From Streptococcus suis (GTDB lineage: Bacteria; Bacillota; Bacilli; Lactobacillales; Streptococcaceae), in contig NZ_JAIMEP010000014.1 of the NCBI RefSeq assembly GCF_019794555.1, positions 1 to 51,501 on the forward strand: 51,501 nucleotides of DNA, given 5' to 3'. This document shows, one piece after another, positions 39,981 to 49,984 of the stretch. A program made the position numbers and the translations under genes. Each line of letters begins with the position of its first letter. Position 1 is the first letter of the stretch. Below the pieces are notes generated by a model. The model was not told the DNA's origin. It worked only from the letters and a program-made list of their open reading frames with translations, and ran no database searches.

Positions 39981-41246
39981 CTATATCAATCCTTCCAAAA
40001 GTCCACGCATGAACTCTTCAGATTTGAACTCACCGATATCATCGATTTTCTCACCGAAACCAATCAGTTTAACAGGAATATCCAACTCCTGACGGATAGC
40101 AAGGACGACTCCACCTTTTGCTGTTCCGTCTAGCTTGGTCAGGACGAGACCTGTCAACGGTGTAATCTTTGCAAATTCCTTAGCTTGACTGAGAGCGTTT
40201 TGACCTGTGGAAGCATCCAATGCTAAGAGGGTTTCATGCGGTGCATCAGGAAGAGTCCGTTTGATGATGCGACCAATTTTTTCCAGCTCTGCCATGAGGT
40301 TATCTTTATTCTGCAGGCGACCAGCTGTATCAATCATGAGAATATCTACGCTTTCTGCCACGGCACGTTGGACACCGTCAAAGACCACACTAGCTGGATC
40401 TGATTTTTCAGGTCCTGTGACTACAGGCACATCGACACGGCGCCCCCACTCGACCAGCTGGGCTACCGCCCCCGCACGGAAGGTGTCCGCCGCAACCAGC
40501 ATGACCTTCTTGCCAGCCTGCTTGTATTTGTAAGCCAACTTACCGATAGAAGTCGTCTTCCCAACACCATTGACACCGACAAAGAGCATGACTGTCAAAT
40601 CGTCTTGGAAATTGATCTGCTCACTAAACTGACCATCCTTTTCATAAATATCCACCAATTTTTCAATGATGACACGACGGAGTTCCTCTGTCTTTTTGGC
40701 ATTTTGCAATTTAGCCTCATAGCGGAGCTCCTCAGTCAGAGTCGAAGCTACTTGCACACCAACATCTGACAAAATCAACAATTCTTCTAACTCTTCGAAA
40801 AATTCCTCATCTACTGAACGGAAATTGGCAAAGAATTCATTGAGCCTTGCACCAAATCCAGTTCTTGTTTTCTTTAAAGTCCGCTGGTACTTATCTTGCT
40901 CACTCTCCTGTACTTCTTGTACAACTTCTGGAACAGGCTCTTCTTTTGGTTTTGTCTGAATAGCAGGATCAAAACCTTTTTCTTGCGCCTCTTTTACGCG
41001 GGCAGCTGCTGCTTCTTTGGCCGCATAATACTGGGCCATCATGTCAAGTGTCCGTTGTTTTTGCGCTTCTTCTTCTGCAGTCAAGGGTACAGTTTCTCCG
41101 CCTTCAGATGAACTATCATCAGAATCGGTTGCAACCACAACCACTTGCTCATTTTCAGCCGTCTGGTGCGTTTCTAACTCTTCACCAACTTCAACTTGTT
41201 TTTCTTCCTGCGATTCTTGTCCAAATAATCGATCAAATAATCCCAT
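39981..41246 (-). CDS. ftsY: signal recognition particle receptor FtsY
   Basis: 421 residues. An acidic N-terminal A domain (1-115) for membrane contact, an N domain helical bundle, and a G domain with the P-loop GVNGVGKT (224-231), DTFRAGAVAQL, DTAGR and TKLDGTAKGG. It docks ribosome-SRP complexes at the membrane. It ends the rnc-smc-HAD-HAD-ftsY operon, 2 bases after the preceding gene. Confidence 0.96.
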   Translation of the reverse strand: MGLFDRLFGQESQEEKQVEVGEELETHQTAENEQVVVVATDSDDSSSEGGETVPLTAEEEAQKQRTLDMMAQYYAAKEAAAARVKEAQEKGFDPAIQTKPKEEPVPEVVQEVQESEQDKYQRTLKKTRTGFGARLNEFFANFRSVDEEFFEELEELLILSDVGVQVASTLTEELRYEAKLQNAKKTEELRRVIIEKLVDIYEKDGQFSEQINFQDDLTVMLFVGVNGVGKTTSIGKLAYKYKQAGKKVMLVAADTFRAGAVAQLVEWGRRVDVPVVTGPEKSDPASVVFDGVQRAVAESVDILMIDTAGRLQNKDNLMAELEKIGRIIKRTLPDAPHETLLALDASTGQNALSQAKEFAKITPLTGLVLTKLDGTAKGGVVLAIRQELDIPVKLIGFGEKIDDIGEFKSEEFMRGLLEGLI

Positions 41247-41248
41247 AC

Positions 41249-42061
41249 TTAGTCCTCATTTAATACATACTGTTGGATAGCCCAGGCGATGCCATCTTCA
41301 TCGTTTGTTTTTGGTAAAACAAGGTTTGCAGCAGACTTAATTTCGTCTGTTGCATTAGCCATTGCAACACCTAAACCAGCCCATTCGATCATCGAAAGAT
41401 CGTTACCTTCATCACCACAGGCCATCACTTCTGATTGATCAATTCCCAAATGCCCAATCAATTTTGCCAATCCATTTGCCTTATGGACTCCTTTTGGACT
41501 CCATTCTAACAGCATGTCACGCGACTTGAAAATTTCAAAACGATCGTACAATTCTCTAGGAATTTTTGGAATTTGTCCATCCAGAAAATCAGCTGCTACA
41601 GCTGTCACCGCCTTATTATAGACAAAATCTTCTGGCATCTCTTCATCTGTCACATCAATTTTATTCAACAAAGGATTGGCTGTTAGATACAGAGATTCAT
41701 TGACTGCTGGTAATGAGTAAACATCTCCTCCATACAAGACATCCAGAGGTAGGTCCAATTGATTGGTTACTTGTCGAATTGCACGAACATCATCAATGCT
41801 GAAGCCAGTTTTATCTAAAATGCGCCCTGTATTTTCTTGTACCAATCCACCATTAAAGGTAATGGAATATTGATTTTCACCTAAGAGGTCTAATTCTTCC
41901 AAAAAAGCACCAATAGCTTGTAAAGGCCGTCCTGTTGTTAAGACAACATAAGCACCTTGTTGCCGAGCTGCTAACAAGGCCTGCTTATTGGCTTCTGAAA
42001 TTCGTTTATCCGACGTCAGAAGGGTTCCATCCAAATCTAGTGCAATCAATTTAATTGCCAT
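41249..42061 (-). CDS. Cof-type HAD-IIB phosphatase (second of pair)
   Basis: 270 residues: motif I DLDGTLLTS (residues 8-16), motif II TTGR, motif III Lys, motif IV GDEGNDLSMIEWAG. The C2 cap lies between. These enzymes dephosphorylate sugar phosphates or flavin intermediates; the substrate is unknown. It overlaps the other HAD gene by 11 bases; the two are distant paralogues kept side by side between smc and ftsY, as in other streptococci. Confidence 0.88.
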   Translation of the reverse strand: MAIKLIALDLDGTLLTSDKRISEANKQALLAARQQGAYVVLTTGRPLQAIGAFLEELDLLGENQYSITFNGGLVQENTGRILDKTGFSIDDVRAIRQVTNQLDLPLDVLYGGDVYSLPAVNESLYLTANPLLNKIDVTDEEMPEDFVYNKAVTAVAADFLDGQIPKIPRELYDRFEIFKSRDMLLEWSPKGVHKANGLAKLIGHLGIDQSEVMACGDEGNDLSMIEWAGLGVAMANATDEIKSAANLVLPKTNDEDGIAWAIQQYVLNED

Positions 42062-42860
42062 ATACTTCCTCCTCTAAATAAGCCAGTACAGCTCCATCAT
42101 TGCAATGACCAATAATCTGATCAGCTAGAGCCTTCACTTCTTCTCTTGCATTTTCTGTTGCAATGGCAAGACCTGCAAAGTCCAACATATCCAAATCATT
42201 TTGATTATCCCCAAAGGCAACTACATCTCGTCTTGTAATTCCAAAATGACTGCACAAATGACTCAAACCAACTGATTTATTTGAGCCATTCGGAATAATA
42301 TCAATATTATCAAAACCTGTTGTCATGGCTGTCACACCCTCAAATGTCTGATTGAGCCACAATCTTGCTTGGTCCATCTCATCTGGGGTGAATTTGGCAT
42401 TAATCTTTATTATTTTTTCCTGAACATCCTCAAACGAGTCCACCAATTGAAAATGAGCATAATAATTTGTCATTGCTCCTAAAAACTGAGGCTCAGCATT
42501 TTTTAACAAGTAAAAGTTTTCGAGTCCAGACAATACCATGGAACGACTACTTCCATAAGGACCGGCATCAATTCCAGCAATAATAGGCAAGTAAACTTCT
42601 GGACGAATCGGTTCATCCAGAAAAATCATCTGACCTTGATACTCAACAATAGAACCATTTTCAGCAACAAACCCGATTTCATCTACATAATCTTCGAAGA
42701 TTAGCTTAAGACTCTGGAGGGAACGTCCACTTGCCGCAACAAACAAGTAACCCATTTCCTTAAACTGATCCAGAATCCGTCGGAAACTTTTTTTATCAAA
42801 GCTATGATCCTCACGTAAAAACGTACCATCCATATCACTGGCATAAATCTTTTTTATCAT
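42051..42860 (-). CDS. Cof-type HAD-IIB phosphatase (first of pair)
   Basis: 269 residues: motif I DMDGTFLRE, motif II AASGRSLQ, and motif IV GDNQNDLDMLDFAG, with a C2 cap. The ATG overlaps the smc stop (ATGA), so it is translationally coupled. Substrate unknown. Confidence 0.88.
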   Translation of the reverse strand: MIKKIYASDMDGTFLREDHSFDKKSFRRILDQFKEMGYLFVAASGRSLQSLKLIFEDYVDEIGFVAENGSIVEYQGQMIFLDEPIRPEVYLPIIAGIDAGPYGSSRSMVLSGLENFYLLKNAEPQFLGAMTNYYAHFQLVDSFEDVQEKIIKINAKFTPDEMDQARLWLNQTFEGVTAMTTGFDNIDIIPNGSNKSVGLSHLCSHFGITRRDVVAFGDNQNDLDMLDFAGLAIATENAREEVKALADQIIGHCNDGAVLAYLEEEVYGN

Positions 42861-45800
42861 AATTTCTCCACATCCTTCAATTTGACAGATACAATCTTTG
42901 ATACACCAGATTCCTGCATGGTTACCCCATAAATGGCATCCGCTGCTGCCATTGTGCCCTTTCGGTGTGTCACGACAATAAACTGACTTTCCTTATCAAA
43001 GCGATTGAGATAGTCTCCGAAGCGTTTGACATTGGCCTCATCCAAGGCAGCCTCCACCTCGTCAAGTATCACAAACGGAATGGTCTTCACTCGGATAATG
43101 GAAAATAGCAGAGCGAGGGCCGAAAGAGCCTTTTCGCCACCGGACATGAGGTTGAGCGATTGGATTTTCTTACCCGGAGGCTGAACAGATATTTCAACAC
43201 CTGCAGTCAAAATATCATTCTCTGTCAAAATCAAATCAGCTGAACCACCGCCAAACATTTGTTTGAAAGTTTGCTTGAAACTTTCACGAATAGCTTCAAA
43301 TGTGACTTTAAAACGTTCTTTCACCTCATCATCCATCTCATGAATGGTATCCAGAAGAAGATCACGCGCTGACAAAATATCCATCCGTTGCTCATTGAGG
43401 AAGGTTAGACGATTATTGACTTCGTCAAATTGCGCAATCGCATCCAAATTGACTGGGCCCAAAGATCGAATGGCTCTTTCCAAGTTCTTAAGATTTTGTT
43501 CGGCACTAGCGAGGTTTTCAACTGCCTTGGCCTGAGACTGGGCAGCTTCAAAACTTAATTTAAAATGCTCGGTCAAATTACCAAGTAAAGTCCGTAATGT
43601 ATCGCCCGCTTGCTCACAATCCGCCTCTAACTTAGCCTGCTTACGAATCAAATCATCATTCTTAGTCCGAGCTTGTTGCAATCTTTCTTCCAAGTCTTCA
43701 AACTGCCCATCAATATCTTCCAATTCAAACTTTAAGCGAATTAGTATCTGATTGGTCTGGTTTTGCTTATCAGATGCCGCCTGCAACTGCTCTTCCAGTA
43801 TCTCTATAGTCGTATCTTCTAAAGCCACTACTTTCTGATTGATCAAATCTTCAAGGATAGCAATATCCTTTTCGGTAGTGGCTTTTTCTTCTTGCAAACG
43901 TCTCAGATCTGTCTGTTCAAAACGAAGTTGACTGGTCGCTTCAGCCTGTACCAAAGTTAGTTGCCCCTTCTGAGTCTGTAGTTTCTGCAAGCTTTCTTGA
44001 ATACTATCACGATTATCACGAACTTGATTGATTTGTTGATCCAAGGCTTGTTTTTTCTCATTCAAGGCTTGGACGTTCGCTTCTTCCTTAGTAGCAGCCT
44101 CTTCTAGCTCAGTCAAAATGGTCGGACTAACCTGACTCATTTGCAGGTCATACTGGGCTGAAAGCTGAGCCAGTCTATTTTCTGCCTGTTCCTGATGAAT
44201 CCTTGCGCTCTGCTGGTTCAATCTAGCTTCTTCCCCCTCAGCCTTAATCGTTTCCAAGGCTTCTCTGGTCTGGTCTAAGCTAGTTTTCTTAGCTGCAACC
44301 AAGCTTTCTTGCTCCTGCAACTGGCTAGACAGCTCTGCTATTTCTCCTAGAAGAGCATCTAGTTCTGGTTTGATAAAGGTCGTGCTGTTATTTCGATTGC
44401 TACCACCAGCAAAGGCTCCACCAGGACGGATTTCCGCTCCATCCATGGTCACCATACGCACTTGAAACTTGGTTGCCCGCGCCGCCTGATTGGCATGGTC
44501 AATGGTATCAAAAATCGCGATAGTGCCTAGCAAATTTTGAAAAATCGCATCTAAATTTGGCTGATAAGTCACCAAATCACTCGCTAAACCCAAAAATCCA
44601 TCGGAAGATTCTAGCAAAGAGATTTGCTGTCCAGAAAGCTGACGTGGCTTGATAGTTGTCAGAGGTAAGAATGTTGCCCGTCCCTGCCGTTTTTCTTTCA
44701 AAAATGCGATAGCACGTTTAGCAGTCGCTTCATCTTCAACGATGACATTTTGACTAGCACCACCAAGAGCAATTTCCAAAGCTGTTTGGTAACGAGTATC
44801 AAAAGTCAATTGTTCACTGACTGCTCCAATAATTCCTCCTAAGCTAGGTGCCGCCTGTAAGACAGCCTTGACCCCTGCGTAGAAATTGGAGTGATTTTTC
44901 AAAATAGCTTCCAAACTAGACTGGCGAGCCTGTTTGCCTTTCAACAGATCCAACAAATCAAACAAACGACCTTGTTCAGACTGATAAGTAGTCTGAACTT
45001 GATCTAATTCTGTTTTTTTGGTCTGATAGCGCTCAAGTAACTGGCGTAAAACGTGATCAGCTTCTTCTAAACTTTTCCGACTCTTATCAAGTACTTCTTG
45101 AGCTGTTTGTTTTTCCGTCTGCAAGCGTGCCAAGTCTTCAGATTTACTCTCAGAAAGACTGATTTGATTAGCAATATCCTGCTGAATCTTGGTCAGACGG
45201 TTTGAAGCTTCTGCCTCTTCCTGCATCAGAGCAACATACTGTTCCCGCAGATGATCTAAAACCTGATCAGGATCTTCTGAAAAGTAGGAAATTTCTTTGT
45301 CTACCGCAGCAATATCTTCTTTCAAACTAGACAATGAATTCTCTAATTGCTCAAGAACACCCTGCTTTTGTTTAATTTGTTCTTCCAACTGCTCTCGTCG
45401 AGTCAACAAGTTTTCCAAACGCGCCTGCGCTTCTTGACGACTTGATTCGTTTTGACTAGATTCCAGTTTATGGACCTCAATTTTTCGCTCCAAATCACTG
45501 ATTAACTTGGTCACATCCAATAAAACAGCCTGTTCGCGGTCCAATTGTACTGACAAGCGGTGGCGCTTCTCTTTTAAAGATTGGTTTTCTTGCTCTAGCT
45601 CTGAACGCTGTTTGTAGTAACTAGTCAATTCAGTTTTGACAGATTCTAGTTCGGCTTCTTTTTCCGATAACTTTTCCTTACCAAGCGACAACTGAGCCAC
45701 CAAAACATCTAAGTATAATTCCTTACGTTGACCATCTAATTCTAGAAATTTCTTAGCAGTTTGTGCCTGTTTCTCCAATGGCTTGACCTGATTATCCAAT

Positions 45801-46390
45801 TCGTAGATAATATCGTCCAAGCGATCCAAATTTCCTTGGGCTTGAGCCAGCTTACTTTCTGTTTCCTTTTTACGAGTTTTATATTTTAAAACACCTGCAG
45901 CCTCTTCAAAAATTGCACGGCGTTCCTCAGGTTTGGAATTGAAAATTGCTTCAACCCGCCCTTGTGAAATGATAGAAAATGAATCTCTTCCTAAGCCCGT
46001 ATCCATGAAAAGATCATGAATATCTCGCAGACGAACCTTTTGCCCATCAATCAAGTACTCACCATCACCAGAACGATAAATATGACGCTCGACTTTAATT
46101 TCCTTATTTTTATTTGTAATAAAACCTGAGCCATTATCTAGGGTTACCACGACAGAAGCAAAATTGAGTGGCTTACGATTTTCCGTTCCTGCAAAGATAA
46201 CATCAGGCATCTTGCCTCCACGTAGGCTTTTAGCAGACGACTCGCCCAAGGCCCAACGCAGACTTTCAGTGATATTGGACTTTCCAGAACCATTTGGTCC
46301 TACAACAGCCGTCACTCCACGGTCAAAGACGACTTTGGTCTTATCCGCAAAGGACTTAAAGCCCTGCATTTCAATCGATTTAAGATACAT
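42857..46390 (-). CDS. smc: chromosome segregation ATPase SMC
   Basis: 1177 residues. Walker A GPNGSGKSN (31-39), long coiled coils (about 165-500 and 675-1000), a hinge (about 510-640, with GGIIGAVSEQL), the signature LMSGGEKALSALALLF, and Walker B VILDEVEAALDEANV. It organises and segregates the chromosome together with ScpA/ScpB, encoded elsewhere. It follows rnc by 2 bases. Confidence 0.97.
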   Translation of the reverse strand: MYLKSIEMQGFKSFADKTKVVFDRGVTAVVGPNGSGKSNITESLRWALGESSAKSLRGGKMPDVIFAGTENRKPLNFASVVVTLDNGSGFITNKNKEIKVERHIYRSGDGEYLIDGQKVRLRDIHDLFMDTGLGRDSFSIISQGRVEAIFNSKPEERRAIFEEAAGVLKYKTRKKETESKLAQAQGNLDRLDDIIYELDNQVKPLEKQAQTAKKFLELDGQRKELYLDVLVAQLSLGKEKLSEKEAELESVKTELTSYYKQRSELEQENQSLKEKRHRLSVQLDREQAVLLDVTKLISDLERKIEVHKLESSQNESSRQEAQARLENLLTRREQLEEQIKQKQGVLEQLENSLSSLKEDIAAVDKEISYFSEDPDQVLDHLREQYVALMQEEAEASNRLTKIQQDIANQISLSESKSEDLARLQTEKQTAQEVLDKSRKSLEEADHVLRQLLERYQTKKTELDQVQTTYQSEQGRLFDLLDLLKGKQARQSSLEAILKNHSNFYAGVKAVLQAAPSLGGIIGAVSEQLTFDTRYQTALEIALGGASQNVIVEDEATAKRAIAFLKEKRQGRATFLPLTTIKPRQLSGQQISLLESSDGFLGLASDLVTYQPNLDAIFQNLLGTIAIFDTIDHANQAARATKFQVRMVTMDGAEIRPGGAFAGGSNRNNSTTFIKPELDALLGEIAELSSQLQEQESLVAAKKTSLDQTREALETIKAEGEEARLNQQSARIHQEQAENRLAQLSAQYDLQMSQVSPTILTELEEAATKEEANVQALNEKKQALDQQINQVRDNRDSIQESLQKLQTQKGQLTLVQAEATSQLRFEQTDLRRLQEEKATTEKDIAILEDLINQKVVALEDTTIEILEEQLQAASDKQNQTNQILIRLKFELEDIDGQFEDLEERLQQARTKNDDLIRKQAKLEADCEQAGDTLRTLLGNLTEHFKLSFEAAQSQAKAVENLASAEQNLKNLERAIRSLGPVNLDAIAQFDEVNNRLTFLNEQRMDILSARDLLLDTIHEMDDEVKERFKVTFEAIRESFKQTFKQMFGGGSADLILTENDILTAGVEISVQPPGKKIQSLNLMSGGEKALSALALLFSIIRVKTIPFVILDEVEAALDEANVKRFGDYLNRFDKESQFIVVTHRKGTMAAADAIYGVTMQESGVSKIVSVKLKDVEKL

Positions 46391-46392
46391 AC

Positions 46393-47079
46393 TTATCCCC
46401 TAGCCTCCACAGCATTTTTTGCGGCGGCTTGTTCAGCTAATTTCTTAGAGCGACCACGACCACGGCCAATCACACGCTGATCCGCAGACACTTCCACTTC
46501 AAAAGTCTTATCGTGTGCTGGACCAGTTTCCGCTACAACCTGGTAAGAAATGACAATTTCCCCATTAACCTGTAAGATTTCCTGTAAGGCTGTTTTATAG
46601 TCCGTTACCCGTTCAAAGTTCCCCTCTTCCAGACGAGGAATCATGACTTGATGGATGAACTCCTCTACGGTCTTTTCTCCCTTGTCCAATAGCAGAGCTC
46701 CTAAAAAAGCCTCGAAAGCATCTCCTAAAATGGTATCACGATTCCGTCCTCCGGACTTTTCTTCCCCTTTCCCAAGGCGAAGAAACCGATCAAAGCCACA
46801 GGCTCGAGAAAAACCAGCCAATGACTCCTCACGAACAAAGGTAGAACGCAATTTAGACATTTCTCCTTCAGGCTTATTGGGATACTTCTGGTAGAGGTAT
46901 TTGGAAATCATCAACTGGAGTACAGCGTCTCCTAAAAATTCCAAGCGCTCATTATGTGAAATTTTTAGAAGGCGATGCTCATTAGCGTAGGAAGTATGGG
47001 TAAAAGCCGTTTCTAATAAATTCAAATCTGAAAAATTAATCCCAAAATCAGTCAATAATTTTGCATGTAAATCTTTCAT
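46393..47079 (-). CDS. rnc: ribonuclease III
   Basis: 228 residues: catalytic signature [14 protein letters not shown] (43-56), second acidic site [13 protein letters not shown], and a C-terminal double-stranded RNA binding domain (about 155-226). It processes rRNA precursors and double-stranded RNA. First gene of the smc operon; GGAG precedes the ATG, and an extended -10 TGGTATAAT lies at 47158-47150 on the minus strand. Confidence 0.96.
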   Translation of the reverse strand: MKDLHAKLLTDFGINFSDLNLLETAFTHTSYANEHRLLKISHNERLEFLGDAVLQLMISKYLYQKYPNKPEGEMSKLRSTFVREESLAGFSRACGFDRFLRLGKGEEKSGGRNRDTILGDAFEAFLGALLLDKGEKTVEEFIHQVMIPRLEEGNFERVTDYKTALQEILQVNGEIVISYQVVAETGPAHDKTFEVEVSADQRVIGRGRGRSKKLAEQAAAKNAVEARG

Positions 47080-47149
47080 CTATTTGCTCCTTTCTATACA
47101 AACTCAAAGCAATTGATAAACAGGAGATTTTTTCACACTCCGTCCCAAT

Positions 47150-47158
47150 ATTATACCA
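47150..47158 (-). promoter_or_regulatory. extended -10 promoter of the rnc-smc operon
   Basis: TGGTATAAT on the minus strand, about 70 bases before the rnc start, leaving a leader of moderate length. Confidence 0.5.
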
Positions 47159-47623
47159 TATTTTCGACCACTCTTCCCATCTCAGCCTCATTTCCTACTA
47201 AGCTATAGACCAGCTATAGACCAGCAATAGACATTTGAATTAGCTTAGATACAATGTCACTTTCGGCTTGCCTTACTCCAAAAGAGTGACTTGTTTCGCT
47301 CGTCTTATTTCCACCCTAGAACTCATTTCCTTATACTCTTCGTAAATCTAAAGCAGACCTTGTTGACTTGATTTGATTAGTATCAAACGCCAGTGGACTT
47401 TGACAGCCTGCTACCATAAAATAAGAAAGTAAAAGTGAGATTTCTGCTCACGGAGAAACGAACTCTGTTCGCTCTATTTCCAACCTCCGAAGGTTCCCCG
47501 AACCTTTGGAGCTAGTCTTTTTGATGTTCCTGAGTAACAGTTTCTTGTCTAAAATCTAATTCATTCGACTATAATGGTTGAAAAAGTAATGAAAACAACC
47601 TTGTAAGAACAATCTTACAAGGT
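47159..47623. repeat. intergenic region with short repeats, hairpins and a terminator
   Basis: No gene is seen. It holds three tandem copies of an 11-mer (AGCTATAGACC twice, then AGCAATAGACA, 47201-47233). A stretch around 47330-47420 starting TATACTCTTCGTAAATC recalls streptococcal BOX-like intergenic repeats. There is a 10-bp palindrome (47485-47511, CTCCGAAGGTT/AACCTTTGGAG) and a minus-strand terminator (ACCTTGTAAGA/TCTTACAAGGT, 47598-47623) for the regulator gene. The BOX-like label is from memory and uncertain. Confidence 0.4.
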
Positions 47624-47629
47624 CTGGTA

Positions 47630-48670
47630 TCATAATTCAAAATCCTCTTTCAACTTATCAATCACCTGTTGGAGTAAATCCCGATTGACACTGTATTTGA
47701 CATTCTTGTCTTTAGCATTAAAGAGAAGCAAATCACCGTTAATCAATTTCTGGGTGTGGAAAGACACTGCCGCTCCTGTAATAGACAGTCGTTCTGCAAT
47801 GTCCTTGCTCTTAGCATGGGGCTTGGTCAGCTCCACCAAGACCTGATAACGCGTACTATCGCTGATAACCTTGAGAACCGTTGTCAAATCATCCAGGTCC
47901 AACTCGTCATTTGAGAGCATCATCTGATCAATTCGACAGGAGGCTAATAGAGCGACTTTCATATGGTCAAATTCTTCGTTGCCATAATATGCAAACCAAT
48001 AATTCCAAGGACTGAGCACGAAGAATTGGGCAGTTTCCACTCCTAATGCATCCAAGCTGGTCATGGACAACTGTTTGGAGTCTCGGTATAGTTTTTCAAT
48101 GTCAAATTCCTGAGCAAAGGTTTCCCGCTCCACTCTTGCCTGCTCAAAATAGGGCTGATAGATTGGAAGCATCTTATCCAAGAGATGGACAGACTGCTGA
48201 ACTGTTTCCAAAGGATTGCGGATAGCCAGTGACCAGTACCACTTATCCGCCGGCTTTTTATCCGTTTTTTCCAATAGTTCCATGAGGCTGAGGCCCTTAT
48301 CGTGGTGACCGTCATTTTCTGACGCCAACATGGTCCGCATAGCATCTTCAACTTCTTCCTGAGACAGCTTTACAATCAATCGACAAGCCTCTTCAACCGT
48401 TTTTGGATCATGTCCATCATTCAAGAGATAAAAATAAAGGTTATGCAAAATGTTGAAGATATGTCCCCAGACAAAGACCTGATTGACCTCCTGACGATAA
48501 TCCGCCAGTTTTTCCTCTATTTCATCTCGAATGTCCAAAGCATCTTTGAGTATGTCTTTTTCTTTCTGTGAAAAATCCGCCTCAATCGGTTCCTCACGTT
48601 CCAAAACAATTAAAGGAATAAAGAATTTTTCGACAATCTCGCTTCTATAATCTCGGTAATCTAATTTCAT
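47630..48670 (-). CDS. ArsR-like winged-helix transcriptional regulator
   Basis: 346 residues. The C-terminal about 85 residues form an ArsR-type winged HTH (VISDSTRYQVLVELTKPHAK, KDIAERLSITGAAVSFHTQK). The long N-terminal helical region of about 260 residues is not a known metal-binding domain and may sense ligand. It is 10 bases downstream of the second MFS gene and is likely the local regulator of both exporters. Twin palindromes flank the first MFS promoter and are candidate sites. Confidence 0.8.
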   Translation of the reverse strand: MKLDYRDYRSEIVEKFFIPLIVLEREEPIEADFSQKEKDILKDALDIRDEIEEKLADYRQEVNQVFVWGHIFNILHNLYFYLLNDGHDPKTVEEACRLIVKLSQEEVEDAMRTMLASENDGHHDKGLSLMELLEKTDKKPADKWYWSLAIRNPLETVQQSVHLLDKMLPIYQPYFEQARVERETFAQEFDIEKLYRDSKQLSMTSLDALGVETAQFFVLSPWNYWFAYYGNEEFDHMKVALLASCRIDQMMLSNDELDLDDLTTVLKVISDSTRYQVLVELTKPHAKSKDIAERLSITGAAVSFHTQKLINGDLLLFNAKDKNVKYSVNRDLLQQVIDKLKEDFEL

Positions 48671-48680
48671 AGTTTTCTTT

Positions 48681-49949
48681 CTAAGTGTTCACTAATGACT
48701 TTATAGGTTTGGATCCTGTAAGAATAGTATAGCCCAATAGTCCCACAGAAAGCAAGAGGAAGATGAGGGAAATACTTGTGACAGACAAGAGTGTCACCAT
48801 CAGAGCTACCATGGCTTGACCTGCAAGCATCCCAATATTAAATATGGTCCCCATTCCTGCATTGATGGTCGCCAATTTATCCTCTGGTAGTTCATTCATT
48901 ATCAGAGCATACAATTTTGGATTGATAATGCCAGTCGTCATGGTATTGAGTAAGATAACCGCCATTACAATGTAAATATTATGAAAATAAAAACCAACAA
49001 ACAGGATGACTGACAAAACTGTACAACACTTAAGCAGGTTGGGAAAGCTGATATTTTTGAGGAAAGCCACACCTAAACTAGAGCCAAGGATGTAACCAAC
49101 AGAAAATAGATTGAATACCAAGGCAAGAGTTATGCCAGAATTGACAATCACGAAGTCTGAAAACTCCTTCATAGACATGATAACCAAGGGGGATACGGCA
49201 CTAACAACCATATTGATACCCGCAATGGTCAGAATAGATGCCTTTAGTACAGGTATGTTTTGAATGGCTTGATAGGAATCTTTGAGGCTCCGACCAATTC
49301 CCTTGATAAGTCCTGCTTCTGTTTCGGTTTGTCCAACTTCCTGGATAGGATTTTCTTTCAACAACTTGGCAAACGCTGGACGCAAACCTGCCATAATCGC
49401 AAGGCTGACCAAGAAAGTCCCAGCGTTGAAAAAGGCAAGATTTTGGTAAGTCATATAACCGATTAGAATGGCACCACTGGACCGAAAGACAATCATCAAG
49501 ATGCCGCCCACGGTGTTCTTAAAGGCCATGGCAATTTCACGGTCTGCTGCCTCCAAAACCCGCAGGCTAAGTGGCATATAAAGCCCGTTTTCATACTGAC
49601 CAGCCAAGTCAGACAGGAAATTCACCACACAAACGACTGCTACAATCCAGAGAGCTGGATTAAATCCTATTAGTAAACCAACAAGGGCATACATGGCAAA
49701 ACGAAGCACCAGAGTAGCTAGAATGGTATCCAATTTGTTTTTAGTTCTATCCGCCCAGATACCCATAAAAAATCCCGACAGGATTGGCAGGGTTTCAGAA
49801 GCCGTGATCATGGCTAAAGCAAACTTGGTATCTGGTAGAAATAAGACATAGTTCATCAAAGCTAGATAATAGAGTGTATCTCCAAAGTTGGAAATCACAT
49901 CTGCTAGGTAACTGAACAAGAATAATTTATTACGGATTATTTTTTTCAT
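48681..49949 (-). CDS. MFS multidrug-type transporter (second tandem copy)
   Basis: About 422 residues from the ATG at 49949, which has GGAGGAG 8 bases upstream. Twelve membrane segments and the N-terminal SNFGDTLYYLALMNYVLFLP pattern are visible, with motif A-like GIWADRTKNKLD. It is a close paralogue of the protein encoded immediately upstream, so the pair arose by tandem duplication. The family exports drugs or other small molecules; the substrate is unknown. The genes are in one operon with the ArsR-like regulator. Confidence 0.85.
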   Translation of the reverse strand: MKKIIRNKLFLFSYLADVISNFGDTLYYLALMNYVLFLPDTKFALAMITASETLPILSGFFMGIWADRTKNKLDTILATLVLRFAMYALVGLLIGFNPALWIVAVVCVVNFLSDLAGQYENGLYMPLSLRVLEAADREIAMAFKNTVGGILMIVFRSSGAILIGYMTYQNLAFFNAGTFLVSLAIMAGLRPAFAKLLKENPIQEVGQTETEAGLIKGIGRSLKDSYQAIQNIPVLKASILTIAGINMVVSAVSPLVIMSMKEFSDFVIVNSGITLALVFNLFSVGYILGSSLGVAFLKNISFPNLLKCCTVLSVILFVGFYFHNIYIVMAVILLNTMTTGIINPKLYALIMNELPEDKLATINAGMGTIFNIGMLAGQAMVALMVTLLSVTSISLIFLLLSVGLLGYTILTGSKPIKSLVNT

Positions 49950-49984
49950 AAGCAATTCTCCTCCTAATAGTTAGGATTTTCTTT

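Noticed and set aside
47201..47233. possible CRISPR-like array
   Set aside because: The repeats are 11 bases, directly adjacent with no spacers, and no cas genes are present.
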